NCBI RefSeq assembly: GCF_000763805.1
Contig: NZ_JRKS01000011.1
Location: 1-63,178 of the forward strand
Origin: Paracoccus sphaerophysae
Lineage (GTDB): Bacteria > Pseudomonadota > Alphaproteobacteria > Rhodobacterales > Rhodobacteraceae
DNA: 63,178 nt
Reading direction: 5' to 3'
A model generated the notes under the pieces. It saw only the letters and a program-made list of their open reading frames with translations, searched no databases and was not told where the DNA came from. This document shows, piece by piece, positions 38,510 to 49,606 of this stretch. The position numbers and the translations under genes are program-made. Every line of letters starts with the position of its first letter. Position 1 is the first letter of the stretch.

Positions 38510-39931
38510 TCAGGTGCCGCAATAGGTGACCCGCACCTCCTCGCCCGAGGCGGGGGGCAGGGCCAGGTCGGCCCATTCCGCCCGGTCGTCGAAGGGCGCG
38601 CTCAGCGCGGCGGTCAGGCGGTGGAAGGGCGCGAAGTCGCCCCGGACCCCGGCGTCGATCGCCTGCTGGATGCGGTGGTTGCGGGGGATGCGGACGGGGT
38701 TGGCCGCCGCCGCCAGCGCCAGATCGGGGCCGCGGGCCTGCCAGTCGCGCGCCCAGTCGGCAAAGGGGGCGGAGTCGGTGAACTCGGCCGCGGCCTCGCC
38801 GGTCACCAGCCCGCGGAAGGTCCGGGTGAAGTCGGCGCGCTGGTCGGCCATCAGCGTCAGCAGCCGTTCGATCAGCGACCGGTCCTCGGGGCGCGGGTCG
38901 GCCAGCCCCAGCTTGGCGGCAAAGCGGCGCAGCCAGCCGGCCTGATACAGCGCCGGGAAGCCGTGCACGACCTCGGTCGCCTCGGCCACGGCGCGGTCGG
39001 GATCGTCGCCCATCAGCGGGATCAGGCAGCTGGCAAGCTGCGCGAGGTTCCAGACCGCGACATGCGGCTGTTCGGCCCAGGCATAGCGCCCGCCCCGGTC
39101 GATCGAGGAAAACACCGTGTCCGGGTGATAGGCGTCCATGAAGGCGCAAGGGCCATAGTCGATGGTTTCGCCCGACACCGCCATGTTGTCGGTGTTCATC
39201 ACCCCGTGGATGAACCCCAGCGCCATCCATTGGGCCACGGTTTCGGCCTGCCGGGCCACCACGCCGCGCAGCAGGTCCAGCGCGCCGGTGGCGTCGGGAT
39301 AGTGGCGGGCGATGACGTGATCGGCCAGCGCCCGCAGCCGGTCGAGATCGCCGCGGATGGCGAAGAACTCGAACGTGCCCACGCGGACATGGCTGGCGGC
39401 GACGCGGGTCAGCACCGCGCCGGGCAGGGCGGTTTCGCGCCAGACGGCCTCTCCGGTGGTGACGGCGGCCAGGGCACGGGTGGTGGGGACGCCGGCGGCA
39501 GCCATGAACTCGCTGACCAGGTATTCGCGCAGCACCGGACCAAGCCACGCCCGCCCGTCGCCGCCGCGCGAGAACGGGGTCGGGCCCGAGCCCTTCAGCT
39601 GCAGGTCAAAGCGGGCCCCGTCGGGCGCGACGACCTCGCCCAGCAGCACGGCGCGGCCGTCGCCCAGCTGCGGCGACAGCCCGCCGAACTGGTGGCCGGC
39701 ATAGGCCTGGGCGATGGGCTCGGCGCCCGCGGGCAGGGCGTTCCCGGCCAGCATCCGAAGCCCCTCGTCGCCGGTCAGCCAGCCCGGGTCGATGCCCAGG
39801 CGCTGCGCCAGCCGCGCGTTCACCGCGATCAGCCCCGGCTGGACGACCGGGGTCGGCGGCGTGCGGCTGAAGAACCCCGGGCCAAGCCGGGCATACGAGT
39901 TGTCGAAGGCGATGGGGGGTGCTGCGGTCAT
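38510..39931 (-). CDS. selO: Protein adenylyltransferase SelO (YdiU)
   Basis: Pseudokinase-fold enzyme that transfers AMP to proteins. The 473-residue protein has the family stretches [34 protein letters not shown] (ATP-site Lys and Gly-rich loop), [20 protein letters not shown] (catalytic Asn and Asp) and a near-C-terminal Cys (VTYCGT), the position held by selenocysteine in animal SelO. It lies 43 bases from the nuclease-fold gene on the same strand and is divergent from coaBC. Confidence 0.93.
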   Translation of the reverse strand: MTAAPPIAFDNSYARLGPGFFSRTPPTPVVQPGLIAVNARLAQRLGIDPGWLTGDEGLRMLAGNALPAGAEPIAQAYAGHQFGGLSPQLGDGRAVLLGEVVAPDGARFDLQLKGSGPTPFSRGGDGRAWLGPVLREYLVSEFMAAAGVPTTRALAAVTTGEAVWRETALPGAVLTRVAASHVRVGTFEFFAIRGDLDRLRALADHVIARHYPDATGALDLLRGVVARQAETVAQWMALGFIHGVMNTDNMAVSGETIDYGPCAFMDAYHPDTVFSSIDRGGRYAWAEQPHVAVWNLAQLASCLIPLMGDDPDRAVAEATEVVHGFPALYQAGWLRRFAAKLGLADPRPEDRSLIERLLTLMADQRADFTRTFRGLVTGEAAAEFTDSAPFADWARDWQARGPDLALAAAANPVRIPRNHRIQQAIDAGVRGDFAPFHRLTAALSAPFDDRAEWADLALPPASGEEVRVTYCGT

Positions 39932-40038
39932 TTCTGCGATGTGGGGGGCGGGGGGGCGGATTGGAAGGGTGGCCCGAGCGTCGCGACGGCCCGGCAGCCG
40001 ATCCCTATCGAAACCGCCGCCCCCGGACGGTCGGTTTC

Positions 40039-40067
40039 TTGCCCAAGCCCCCGACCTCGCCTAGGAC
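40039..40067 (+). promoter_or_regulatory. Candidate coaBC promoter
   Basis: TTGCCC (40039-40044), a 17-base spacer, TAGGAC (40062-40067), about 58 bases before the coaBC start in the 194-base selO-coaBC divergent region. I see nothing else in that gap. Confidence 0.35.
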
Positions 40068-40125
40068 TCGGGCGACCGGCGCAGGGGCCGGCGCCGTGGA
40101 ACGCCGTGGGACGAGGGGCCGGAAC

Positions 40126-41475
40126 ATGCAGGGACGACGGGTTCTGCTGATCGTGGGGGGCGGCATCGCCGCCTTCAAGACGCCCGAGCTGGTGCGGCTG
40201 CTGACCGGCGCCGGGGCCGAGGTCACCACGGTGCTGACCGACGGCGGGGCGCAGTTCGTGACCCCTCTGACGCTGTCGGCGCTGTCCGGCACGCCCTGCC
40301 ACACCGCGCTGTGGGACCTGACGCGTGAGACCGAGATGGGCCATATCCAGCTGTCGCGGTCGGCCGATCTGTTGGTGGTGGCGCCGGCGACGGCCGATCT
40401 GATGGCCAAGATGGCCGCGGGGCTGGCAGGCGACCTGGCCTCGACCCTGCTGCTGGCGACCGACAAGCCGGTGCTGATCGCCCCGGCCATGAACGTGCGG
40501 ATGTGGGATCACCCGGCGACCCGGCGTAACCTTGCGACGCTGCGCGCGGACGGGGTGCTGACGGTCGGCCCCGACGAAGGGGCGATGGCCTGCGGCGAGT
40601 GGGGCGAGGGCCGGATGGCCGAGCCCGAACAGATCCTGCAGGCAATCCGCGACGCGCTGGGCGCGCCGTCGCTGGTCGAGCGGCCGCTGAGGCTGACCAA
40701 GGCGATGCGGCCCGCGCCCGGCGCAGCGGTGACGCCTGCGCCCGGTCACCTGCCGGCGATCGCGGGCCCGCTGGCGGGACGGCACGTGCTGGTGACGTCG
40801 GGCCCGACGCATGAGCCGATCGACCCGGTGCGCTATATCGCCAACCGTTCGTCGGGCGCGCAGGGGTCGGCGGTGGCCGCGGCCCTGCGCGATCTTGGCG
40901 CGCGGGTGACCTTTGTCACCGGCCCGGCGACGGTGCCGCCGCCCGCTGGCGTGACGGTGGTCGCGGTCGAGACCGCGCGCGAGATGCGCGACGCGGTCGA
41001 GGCCGCGCTGCCGGCCGATGCCGCGGTCATGGCCGCGGCGGTGGCCGACTGGCGGGTGGTGAACAGCTCGGATCGCAAGATGAAGAAGGACGGCTCGGGC
41101 CGGCCGCCGGCGCTCGAGATGACCGAGAACCCCGACATCCTCGCCTGGCTCAGCCGCGACGAGGCGCGGCCGCGGCTGGTGGTGGGGTTCGCCGCCGAAA
41201 CCGACGACGTAGTGGCGAACGCAACCGCCAAGCGGCTACGCAAGGGCTGCGACTGGATCGTGGCCAACGACGTGCGCCCGGCGACCGGCATCATGGGCGG
41301 GACCGAGAACGCCGTGGTGCTGGTGACCGAGGCCGGCGCCGAGACCTGGCCGCGGATGCCCAAGGACGAGGTGGCGCGCCAGCTCGCCAGCCGCATCGCG
41401 GTAGAACTGGCCCGGACGCAGGCGGGGGCGAACGGGCTTGACGATCCCGGCGCGGCTTCGCCGGGCGCGTCATGA
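40126..41475 (+). CDS. coaBC: Bifunctional phosphopantothenoylcysteine decarboxylase/synthase
   Basis: Two steps of coenzyme A synthesis: joins cysteine to phosphopantothenate and then decarboxylates. The 449-residue protein has an N-terminal flavin decarboxylase (CoaC: VGGGIAAFKTPELVRLL, PAMNVRMWDHPAT) and a C-terminal synthase (CoaB: VTSGPTHEPIDPVRYIANRS, AAAVADWRV, FAAETDD). A Pro/Ala-rich linker between them is about 40 residues. ATG 40126 was chosen from a much longer open frame. It is followed after seven bases by a cysteine desulfurase. Confidence 0.95.
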   Translation: MQGRRVLLIVGGGIAAFKTPELVRLLTGAGAEVTTVLTDGGAQFVTPLTLSALSGTPCHTALWDLTRETEMGHIQLSRSADLLVVAPATADLMAKMAAGLAGDLASTLLLATDKPVLIAPAMNVRMWDHPATRRNLATLRADGVLTVGPDEGAMACGEWGEGRMAEPEQILQAIRDALGAPSLVERPLRLTKAMRPAPGAAVTPAPGHLPAIAGPLAGRHVLVTSGPTHEPIDPVRYIANRSSGAQGSAVAAALRDLGARVTFVTGPATVPPPAGVTVVAVETAREMRDAVEAALPADAAVMAAAVADWRVVNSSDRKMKKDGSGRPPALEMTENPDILAWLSRDEARPRLVVGFAAETDDVVANATAKRLRKGCDWIVANDVRPATGIMGGTENAVVLVTEAGAETWPRMPKDEVARQLASRIAVELARTQAGANGLDDPGAASPGAS

Positions 41476-41482
41476 GCGCGCC

Positions 41483-42535
41483 ATGAGCCGCGTCTATCTG
41501 GACTGGAACGCCACCGCGCCGCTGCGCCCCGAAGCGCGGGCGGCGATGGCCGAGGCGTGCGACGTGATCGGCAACCCTTCGAGCGTCCATGCCGAGGGGC
41601 GCGCCGCCAGGATGCTGCTGGAGCGCAGCCGCGACCAGATCGCCGAGGCGCTGGGCGCGGCGCAGGCGGACATCGTCTTCACCTCGGGCGCGACCGAGGC
41701 CGCGGCGCTGGCGCTGTCGGGGCAGGGACTGGCCTGCGCGGGCATCGAACATGACGCGGTGCGGGCCTGGGCGGACGAGACGCTGGCCGCCGACCCGTCC
41801 GGGCAGGTGAGCGTGCCCGACCCGGCCCGGTCCACGCTGCAACTCGCCAACAGCGAGACGGGGGTGATCCAGACCCTGCCACAGGGACTGGCGGTCAGCG
41901 ATCTGACCCAGGGCTTCGGCAAGGTGCCGCTCGCCTTCGACTGGCTGGGGGTCGAGGTCGGGTTCGTCAGCGCCCACAAGCTGGGCGGCCCGCGCGGGGT
42001 GGGCGCGCTGGTGCTGCGGTCGGGCGTGGACCGGGCTGCGGTCCTGCGCGGGGGTGGGCAGGAAAGCGGGCGCCGCGCGGGGACCGAAAACCTGGCCGGG
42101 ATCGCGGGATTTGCCGCGGCGGCAATGGCCGCGCAGCGCGACCTCGCGCACGGCATGGCGGAAAAACTGACCGAAATGCGCGACGATCTGCTGATGAGGC
42201 TGGAAGATGCCGACGGGAACACTATGTTTCCGGGGCGCGAATCCCAACGCCTGCCGCAGACGCTGTCCGTCCTGACCCCGGGATGGAAGGGCGAGACGCA
42301 GGTAATGCAGATGGATCTCGCAGGATTTGCCGTGTCGGCCGGGTCGGCCTGTTCGTCGGGCAAGGTCCGGGCCAGCGGCGTCCTGCGCGCGATGGGCGTG
42401 GCCGAGGCCGACGCGGGCTGCGCGCTGCGGGTGTCGTTCGGGGCAACGACCACGCGGCAGGAATTGGATCGCTTTGCCGACGCCTGGCTGGCTGCCCGGT
42501 CGCGCTGGCAGGGCAAGCACGGGAAGGCAGGCTGA
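41483..42535 (+). CDS. Cysteine desulfurase (NifS/IscS-like, compact)
   Basis: Takes sulfur from cysteine with PLP. The 350-residue protein has [26 protein letters not shown], His90 (IEHDAV), PLP Lys166 (VSAHKLGGP) and the persulfide Cys290 (SAGSACSSG). It is shorter than the ~390-residue norm, mainly between His90 and the NSETGV motif. It begins the suf run, overlapping sufB (TGATG). No iscR-type repressor gene precedes it. It probably loads the SUF scaffold, alongside SufS at the end of the run. Confidence 0.88.
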   Translation: MSRVYLDWNATAPLRPEARAAMAEACDVIGNPSSVHAEGRAARMLLERSRDQIAEALGAAQADIVFTSGATEAAALALSGQGLACAGIEHDAVRAWADETLAADPSGQVSVPDPARSTLQLANSETGVIQTLPQGLAVSDLTQGFGKVPLAFDWLGVEVGFVSAHKLGGPRGVGALVLRSGVDRAAVLRGGGQESGRRAGTENLAGIAGFAAAAMAAQRDLAHGMAEKLTEMRDDLLMRLEDADGNTMFPGRESQRLPQTLSVLTPGWKGETQVMQMDLAGFAVSAGSACSSGKVRASGVLRAMGVAEADAGCALRVSFGATTTRQELDRFADAWLAARSRWQGKHGKAG

Positions 42536-44061
42536 TGGCTGGTGCAGAGACCGCGGATCTGGATGTCCGCGAGGGCGTGGACCGCGAAACGGTCGAGACC
42601 GTGGCGAACATGGGGTCCTACAAATACGGCTGGGACACCGAGATCGAGATGGAATACGCCCCCAAGGGCGTGTCGGAGGACATCGTGCGGCTGATCTCGC
42701 AGCGCAACGAGGAACCCGAATGGATGACCGAATGGCGGCTCGCGGCCTTCCGCCGCTGGCAGACCATGACCGAGCCGCGCTGGGCGATGCTGAACTACCC
42801 CGAGATCGACTATCAGGACCAGTATTACTACGCCCGCCCGAAAAGCATGGCGGTCAAGCCCAGGTCTCTGGACGAGGTCGATCCCAAGCTGCTCGCCACC
42901 TATGAAAAGCTGGGGATTCCGCTGAAGGAACAGGCGATCCTTGCCGGCGTCGAGGGCGCTGGCGAGGCCCCCGCCGAGGCGCGCCGCGTCGCGGTCGATG
43001 CAGTCTTTGACAGCGTGTCCGTGGGCACCACCTTCAAGGACGAGCTGGCCCGGGCGGGGGTGATCTTCTGTTCGATCTCGGAAGCGATCCGCGAACATCC
43101 CGAGCTGGTGCGCAAGTATCTCGGCTCGGTGGTGCCGCAGTCGGACAACTATTTCGCCACGCTGAACTCGGCCGTCTTCTCGGACGGGTCGTTCGTCTAT
43201 ATCCCGCCGGGCGTGCGCTGCCCGATGGAGCTGTCCACCTATTTCCGCATCAACGCCGAGAATACCGGCCAGTTCGAGCGCACGCTGATCATCGCCGACA
43301 AGGGCAGCCATGTCAGCTATCTGGAAGGCTGCACCGCGCCCAAGCGCGACACCGCGCAACTGCACGCGGCGGTGGTGGAGATCGTCATCCTCGAGGATGC
43401 CGAGGTGAAGTATTCCACCGTCCAAAACTGGTTCCCCGGCGACGAGAACGGCAAGGGCGGCATCTACAACTTCGTCACCAAGCGCGCCGATTGCCGCGAG
43501 CCGCGGGCGAAGGTGATGTGGACGCAGGTCGAAACCGGCAGCGCGATCACCTGGAAATACCCCTCGTGCATCCTGCGCGGGGATGACAGCCAGGGCGAGT
43601 TCTATTCCATCGCCATCGCCAACAACGCCCAGCAGGCCGACACCGGGACCAAGATGATCCATCTTGGCAAGAACACCCGCTCGCGCATCGTGTCCAAGGG
43701 GATTTCCGCCGGTCGCGCGCAGAACACCTATCGCGGGCTGGTTTCGATGCACCCGCGCGCCGCCAACAGCCGCAACTATACCCAGTGCGACAGCCTGCTG
43801 ATCGGCGACAAATGCGGCGCTCACACGGTGCCCTATATCGAGGTCAAGAACACCTCGAGCCGCGTGGAACACGAGGCGACGACCAGCAAGGTCGATGACG
43901 ACCAGCTGTTCTATTGCCGCGCCCGCGGCGTGGGCGAGGAAGAGGCCGTCGCGCTGGTCGTCAACGGCTTCTGCCGCGAGGTGCTGCAGGCGCTGCCGAT
44001 GGAATTCGCGATGGAGGCGCAAAGCCTCGTCGCCATCTCTCTGGAAGGAAGCGTCGGATGA
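42535..44061 (+). CDS. sufB: Fe-S cluster assembly protein SufB
   Basis: Scaffold subunit of the SufBCD complex. The 508-residue protein has the family opening [27 protein letters not shown]-like [24 protein letters not shown], and the C-terminal [20 protein letters not shown] 42535 overlaps the desulfurase stop by one base. Its stop overlaps the start of a small unusual gene by four bases. Confidence 0.97.
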   Translation: MAGAETADLDVREGVDRETVETVANMGSYKYGWDTEIEMEYAPKGVSEDIVRLISQRNEEPEWMTEWRLAAFRRWQTMTEPRWAMLNYPEIDYQDQYYYARPKSMAVKPRSLDEVDPKLLATYEKLGIPLKEQAILAGVEGAGEAPAEARRVAVDAVFDSVSVGTTFKDELARAGVIFCSISEAIREHPELVRKYLGSVVPQSDNYFATLNSAVFSDGSFVYIPPGVRCPMELSTYFRINAENTGQFERTLIIADKGSHVSYLEGCTAPKRDTAQLHAAVVEIVILEDAEVKYSTVQNWFPGDENGKGGIYNFVTKRADCREPRAKVMWTQVETGSAITWKYPSCILRGDDSQGEFYSIAIANNAQQADTGTKMIHLGKNTRSRIVSKGISAGRAQNTYRGLVSMHPRAANSRNYTQCDSLLIGDKCGAHTVPYIEVKNTSSRVEHEATTSKVDDDQLFYCRARGVGEEEAVALVVNGFCREVLQALPMEFAMEAQSLVAISLEGSVG

Positions 44062-44291
44062 CCACAGACGAACTTATCTCGGTTCTTCGTGGCTGTTATG
44101 ACAATGCAAATCGGCGCGAGGTTGCATTGGCGATCCATTTATTTGGCATTGAATATGCCGCCGAGTTGGACGGCCAGCCCATTAACACGATAGCCGAGGC
44201 GGGTACGGGTCATCGCTCTTACGGTACCGAAATCCGCAAGGGTATGCGGCTGGCCAAATACGTCCAGATGCGAGCGCCTTCGACAAAGTGA
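44058..44291 (+). CDS. Small HTH-like protein set between sufB and sufC
   Basis: A 77-residue protein starting [17 protein letters not shown]. It has a helical core ([19 protein letters not shown]) and a conserved-looking end [16 protein letters not shown], like the short HTH-like domain family found in bacteria and phages. The gene is AT-richer than all neighbours and uses codons rare here (TTA for Leu, ATA for Ile), which suggests transfer from outside. Despite that it starts with ATGA overlapping the sufB stop and ends 11 bases before sufC, so it is read with the operon. Function is unknown; DNA binding is a guess from the fold. Confidence 0.75.
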   Translation: MTTDELISVLRGCYDNANRREVALAIHLFGIEYAAELDGQPINTIAEAGTGHRSYGTEIRKGMRLAKYVQMRAPSTK

Positions 44292-44302
44292 GAACAAAAG
44301 AG

Positions 44303-45059
<757 letters not shown>

Positions 45060-45067
<8 letters not shown>

Positions 45068-46391
45068 CGCCGCGACGCTGACCCAGCAGGTTCCGACGGT
45101 CGAGGGCCACGGGGCACCGGCCCCGGACGCGCTGAGCCTACGGCTGGGCGAAGTGCCCGCAGCCGGCCCGACCGCCGCCGCCCGCGCCGCCGCCGCAGCA
45201 CGGCTGCGCGCGATGGGCCTGCCGCGCCCGCGCGACGAATACTGGCGCTATACCGACCCGGCGCCGTTCAACGCCGCGTCCCCGACTTTGCTGCCCTTGG
45301 ACACCCGCGCCGACTCGGCCCTGTTCGCGGATGTCGACCGGCTGCGGCTGACCTTCGTGGACGACCGCTTCGATCCCGCCGAGTCCGATGACCTGGCCCT
45401 GTCGGGGGTCGAGATCCTGCCGCTGTCGCGAGCCGAGGCGCAGCCGGGCCACTGGGTCGCCGAGGCGTATGGCCGGCTCGAGGCCGCCAGCCAGCACCCG
45501 GTCCCGCGCCCCTTCGCGGCGCTGAACACGGCGACGGCGACCGATGGCGCGGTGATCCGGGTCACCGGCGTTGTGACGAAGCCGGTGCAGATCGTCTATC
45601 GCCGCAGCGATCCCGCGGCCGACGTCGTCTGCCACCATGTCCTGCGGCTGGACGACGGCGCCGAACTGACGCTGCTGGAAAACGGCCTGGTCGGCGCCCG
45701 CGGCAATGTCGTCATCGAGGCCGATCTGGCCCCCGGCGCCAGGCTGCACCACATTGCCGCGCATCGCGCCGGTCATGCCCGCGTCGCCGTCACCCATCTG
45801 TTCGCCCGCGTGGCCGAAGGCGCCGCGCTGAAAAGCTTTACCCTGTCGCTGGACGGCGCGCATGTGCGGTCCGAAGCGATGGTCGAGATGGCCGGCGACG
45901 ACGCCGTGGCCCATGTCGCCGGCGCGGTGCTGGGCAATGGCGAGGGGTTCCACCACGACGACACCATCTTCGTCACCCACGGCGCGCTGAACGGCGAAAG
46001 CCGGCAGGTGTTCAAGAAGGTGCTGAAGAACGGCGCGACGGGTGTGTTCCAGGGCAAGATCCTGGTCAAGCCGGGGGCGCAGAAGACCGATGGCTACCAG
46101 ATCAGCCAGGCCCTGCTGCTGGACGAGAAAAGCCAGTTCCTCGCCAAGCCCGAGCTGGAAATCTACGCCGACGACGTGCGCTGCAGCCACGGCTCGACCA
46201 CCGGCGCGATTGACGAGACGGCGATGTTCTATCTGCGCTCGCGCGGGGTGCCGCGGGAACAGGCGATCGTGCTGCTGGTGCTGTCTTTCCTCGCCGACGC
46301 GCTGGCCGAGATCGAGGACGAGGCGCTGCGCGAGCGGGTCTCGGACCGGCTCGAGCAGTGGCTGACGGCGCAGGCCGGGACTCTCGGCTAA
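45060..46391 (+). CDS. sufD: Fe-S cluster assembly protein SufD
   Basis: Scaffold partner of SufB. The 443-residue protein has the DEYWRYTD motif after a variable N-terminus, the beta-helix core with FHHDDTIFVTHGALNGESRQ, and the C-terminal CSHGSTTGAIDETAMFYLRSRG with its conserved His. ATG 45060 lies inside the sufC end, an eight-base overlap. Followed after four bases by the first YIP1 gene. Confidence 0.95.
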
Positions 46392-46395
46392 GCTC

Positions 46396-46884
46396 ATGGG
46401 TCTGATCCCCGCCCTGCTGTCCACCTGGCGCGCGCCGGGGCAAGCCGTGCGCCGGGCCGCCGGGATGTCCGACCCGGCGATCCTCGCGCTGCTGATCGGC
46501 GCGATGGCGGTCTATTTCGTGGCGCAATGGCCGGGCCACGCGCGAGCCGCGGTGCTGGACCCCTCGGTGCCGTTGCAGGCGCGGCTGGGCGGCGCGCTGC
46601 TGGCGACGCTGTTCCTGATGCCGCTGCTGGTGATCGCGCTGGCCGGCGTCGTGGCGCTGCTGGCCCGCGCGGCAGGCCTAGCGCTGGACGGTCGGCATTC
46701 GCGGCTGGCGCTGGTCTGGGCGCTGGCGGCGGTAGCGCCCGCCATGCTGCTGGGGGGGCTGGTCAACGGCCTGATCGGGCCCGGCCCCGGGCTGACGCTG
46801 GTCCATGTGCTGGTCGGGGCGGCGTTCCTGTGGTTCTGGGTCTCGGGCCTGCGGGCGCTGATGCCACGAGGAGAGCGGGCGTGA
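46396..46884 (+). CDS. YIP1-type integral membrane protein, first of a pair
   Basis: A 162-residue protein with four hydrophobic helices (starting at SDPAILALLIGAMAVYFVA, LLATLFLMPLLVIALAGVVALL, LVWALAAVAPAMLLGGL, VLVGAAFLWFWVSGL), a pattern like YIP1/DUF1282 proteins. It sits within the suf operon, four bases after sufD and overlapping the second YIP1 gene by four bases. No link with Fe-S assembly is known to me. Confidence 0.7.
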   Translation: MGLIPALLSTWRAPGQAVRRAAGMSDPAILALLIGAMAVYFVAQWPGHARAAVLDPSVPLQARLGGALLATLFLMPLLVIALAGVVALLARAAGLALDGRHSRLALVWALAAVAPAMLLGGLVNGLIGPGPGLTLVHVLVGAAFLWFWVSGLRALMPRGERA

Positions 46885-47459
46885 TCGGGCTGATCGTCGA
46901 CACCATCCGGTCGCCGCTCGCGACGTTCCAGAACCTGCGCGCGATGCCGTGGACGATGTCGGAACGCTGGTCGCTGGTCCTCGTGACTGCCGCGCTGGCC
47001 GCGATCCTCAGCTGGCTGGGGGCGCAGCTTCTGCCCGCCTCGGCCGAGGCCGGGGGCGTGATCGCCCGGCTGGCCGCCACGCCCCTGGCGATGGCCGGAG
47101 TGCAGGTCGGCTCGGCCGTCCTCGGCGCGTTCCTTCTGTCCGAGGTCGGGCGCGTCTTCGGCGGAACCGGCCGCTTCCCCGACGCGCTGCTGGCCGTCGG
47201 CTGGATCGAGGCGGTGATGATCGTCCTGCAACTGCTCCAGCTGGTGCTGACCGTGGTGCTGCCGCCACTGGGCGCGCTGGTCGGGATCGGCACCTTGCTG
47301 CTGGCCGGCTACCTGATCGTCGCCATGACCATGGCCGTCCACGGCTTCCGCAACCCGCTGCTGGTCGTGGTCGGCATCGTCGCCACCGTCATGGTCACCA
47401 GCCTGCTGATGTCGATGGTCGCGGCCACCCTCGGCCTCATTCCCGGAGCGTCCGCATGA
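46881..47459 (+). CDS. YIP1-type integral membrane protein, second of a pair
   Basis: A 192-residue protein starting with GTG that overlaps the previous stop (GTGA). It opens with VDTIRSPLATFQNLRAM, the typical YIP1 start, followed by five hydrophobic helices. It shares the general layout of the gene before it, so the pair may be an old duplication or a two-part membrane complex. It overlaps sufS by four bases, so the whole chain sufD-yip-yip-sufS is coupled. Confidence 0.75.
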   Translation: MIGLIVDTIRSPLATFQNLRAMPWTMSERWSLVLVTAALAAILSWLGAQLLPASAEAGGVIARLAATPLAMAGVQVGSAVLGAFLLSEVGRVFGGTGRFPDALLAVGWIEAVMIVLQLLQLVLTVVLPPLGALVGIGTLLLAGYLIVAMTMAVHGFRNPLLVVVGIVATVMVTSLLMSMVAATLGLIPGASA

Positions 47460-48667
47460 GCCTCGACGTCGAGAAGATCCGCGCCGATTTCCCGATCCTG
47501 TCCACCACGGTCAACGGCCGACCGCTGGTCTACCTGGACAACGGCGCCAGCGCGCAGAAGCCGCAGGTGGTGATCGACGCGATCAGCCGCGCCTATTCGG
47601 GCGAATACGCCAACGTCCATCGCGGCCTGCATCACCTGTCGAACCTCGCGACCGAGAATTACGAACGGGTGCGCGGGATCATCGCCCGGTTCCTCGGCGC
47701 GGCGCATGAGGACGAGGTGATCTTTACCTCGGGCTCGACCGAGGGGATCAACCTGGTCAGCTATGGCTGGGCCGCGCCGCGGCTGCAGGCCGGGGACGAG
47801 ATCCTGCTGTCGGTGCTGGAACACCACGCCAACATCGTGCCCTGGCATTTCCTGCGGGAACGGCAGGGCGTCGTGCTGCGCTGGGTCGAACCCGAGCCGG
47901 ACGGCAGCCTGCCGGCCGAAAAGATGCTGGCCGCGGTCGGCCCGCGCACCCGGCTGATCGCCGTGACCCACATGTCGAACGTCACCGGCACCGTGGTCGA
48001 CGTCGGCGCCATCGCCCGCGGGACCGATGTGCCGGTGCTGGTCGATGGCAGCCAGGCGGCGGTCCACATGCCGGTCGATCTCGCGGCGCTCGGCTGCGAT
48101 TTCTACTGCATCACCGGGCACAAGCTGTACGGGCCCTCGGGGTCGGGCGCGATCTGGATCTCGCACGAGCGTCAGGCCGAGATGCGGCCGTTCCTGGGCG
48201 GCGGCGACATGATCCACGAGGTGACGCGCGACTCGGTCAGCTATGCCGCGCCGCCGCTGCGGTTCGAGGCGGGGACTCCCGGCATCGTCAACCAGATCGG
48301 GCTGGGCGTGGCGCTGGAGTACATGATGGGCCTGGGGATGGCCAACATCGCGGCCTACGAGCGCGAGTTGTGCGATTACGCGGCGCAGCGGCTGGCGGGG
48401 CTCAACTGGCTGAACATTCAGGGAAACGCGCCGGGCAAGGGGGCGATCTTCTCGATGTCGATGTCCGGGGCGCACGCCCATGACATCTCGACGATCCTCG
48501 ACAAGCGCGGCATCGCGGTGCGGGCCGGCACGCATTGCGCGATGCCGCTGATGCAGTTCTACGGGCTGCCGGCCACGGCGCGCGCGAGCTTTGCGATGTA
48601 CAACACCCGGTCCGAGGTCGACGCGCTGGTCCACGCGCTGGAATTCTGCCGCGAGCTTTTCGCCTGA
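47456..48667 (+). CDS. sufS: Cysteine desulfurase SufS
   Basis: Group II desulfurase that feeds sulfur to SufBCD. The 403-residue protein has YLDNGASAQKP, NVHRGLHHLS, TSGSTEGINLV, PLP Lys223 (ITGHKLYGPSGSG) and the persulfide Cys361 (RAGTHCAMPLM). ATG 47456. Its usual helper (SufE or SufU) is not in the window. It ends the run that began at 41483, so the operon holds two desulfurases. Confidence 0.96.
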   Translation: MSLDVEKIRADFPILSTTVNGRPLVYLDNGASAQKPQVVIDAISRAYSGEYANVHRGLHHLSNLATENYERVRGIIARFLGAAHEDEVIFTSGSTEGINLVSYGWAAPRLQAGDEILLSVLEHHANIVPWHFLRERQGVVLRWVEPEPDGSLPAEKMLAAVGPRTRLIAVTHMSNVTGTVVDVGAIARGTDVPVLVDGSQAAVHMPVDLAALGCDFYCITGHKLYGPSGSGAIWISHERQAEMRPFLGGGDMIHEVTRDSVSYAAPPLRFEAGTPGIVNQIGLGVALEYMMGLGMANIAAYERELCDYAAQRLAGLNWLNIQGNAPGKGAIFSMSMSGAHAHDISTILDKRGIAVRAGTHCAMPLMQFYGLPATARASFAMYNTRSEVDALVHALEFCRELFA

Positions 48668-48724
48668 CGGTAAGCGAATCTTAAAGCGCGGCTGCTAAGC
48701 CTTCCGTGAACGGGAAGGGATCGC

Positions 48725-49606
48725 ATGACGCGGCTGATATCGTTTCTGATGGCGCTGCTGCTGCCCGGCTGGGCGCTCGCGGCGGTCGATCCGGCCGACC
48801 AGCCCGCGGCGGTCTGCGAATGGGCGGCGATGACCGCCGCGAAAGAGGCTGGGGTGCCCGAGGATATCCTCGCCACCCTGACCCTGACCGAAACCGGCCG
48901 CCGCCGGAATGGCGTCGTCCGCCCCTGGGCGTGGAGCGTGAACTCCGAGGGTGCGGGCAGCTGGTTCGACGACCCGGCCGAGGCGCTGGCCTTTGCCCAG
49001 GACCGGATCGACCAGAACCGGCTCAACCTCGACATCGGCTGCTTCCAGCTGAACTATCGCTGGCACGGCGAGAATTTCGCCTCGGTCGTCGAGATGTTCG
49101 ACCCGCTGGAAAACGCCCGCTATGCGGCCCGCTTCGTGCGCGACCTGTATGCCGAGACCGGCGACTGGCGGCGGGCGGCGGGCGCGTTCCACTCGCGGAC
49201 GCCGGCGAATGCCTCGAAGTACCTGGCCCGCTTCGACGACCTGCGCACGGCGTTCCGGCAACGCGGGTTCGACGGGATGGTCGGGACCGCGGAGACCTAT
49301 AACCAGTTCGCGCTGGCGGCCCCCGTCGCGCCGGAAAAGGTGGCGCGGGCGCGGGAAAGGCTGACGTTGCTGGGGGCGCCGCTGGGATCGGCGCGGACCG
49401 GGTCTCCGGGATCGCTCGCGGTCGTGGCGGCTAGCCGCGGCGCGTTGATCGGCCGCGCGCGGGGCGGGCTGTTCGCGGCGAGAACACGGGGCGACGATCA
49501 GGTCTTGCGGGAACACGGGCTGGTGGATAACGGCGGCGGTGCGCCGCCCTCGGCGCTGGTCGAGACGCCGCCGATCGGACCGGACGGAGCGTCGGACGCG
49601 TTGTGA
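48725..49606 (+). CDS. Lytic transglycosylase (SLT domain) with a repeat-derived tail
   Basis: A 293-residue protein with a signal peptide (1-20, ending WALAA). The SLT domain spans about 27-185, with the probable catalytic Glu56 (TLTLTETGRR), LDIGCFQLNYRWHG and ENARYAARFV. From about residue 243 (RARGGLFAARTR) to the end the sequence lies in the first copy of the ~390-bp tandem array that continues downstream, and the stop codon is inside that copy. The last ~50 residues are therefore probably not a conserved domain. A hairpin ccttcc/ggaagg lies just upstream of the start. Confidence 0.85.
   Translation: MTRLISFLMALLLPGWALAAVDPADQPAAVCEWAAMTAAKEAGVPEDILATLTLTETGRRRNGVVRPWAWSVNSEGAGSWFDDPAEALAFAQDRIDQNRLNLDIGCFQLNYRWHGENFASVVEMFDPLENARYAARFVRDLYAETGDWRRAAGAFHSRTPANASKYLARFDDLRTAFRQRGFDGMVGTAETYNQFALAAPVAPEKVARARERLTLLGAPLGSARTGSPGSLAVVAASRGALIGRARGGLFAARTRGDDQVLREHGLVDNGGGAPPSALVETPPIGPDGASDAL

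Noticed and set aside
48668..48724. Half CtrA site (TTAA at 48682) before the transglycosylase
   Set aside because: Only one TTAA half is present; the second half at N7 is missing.
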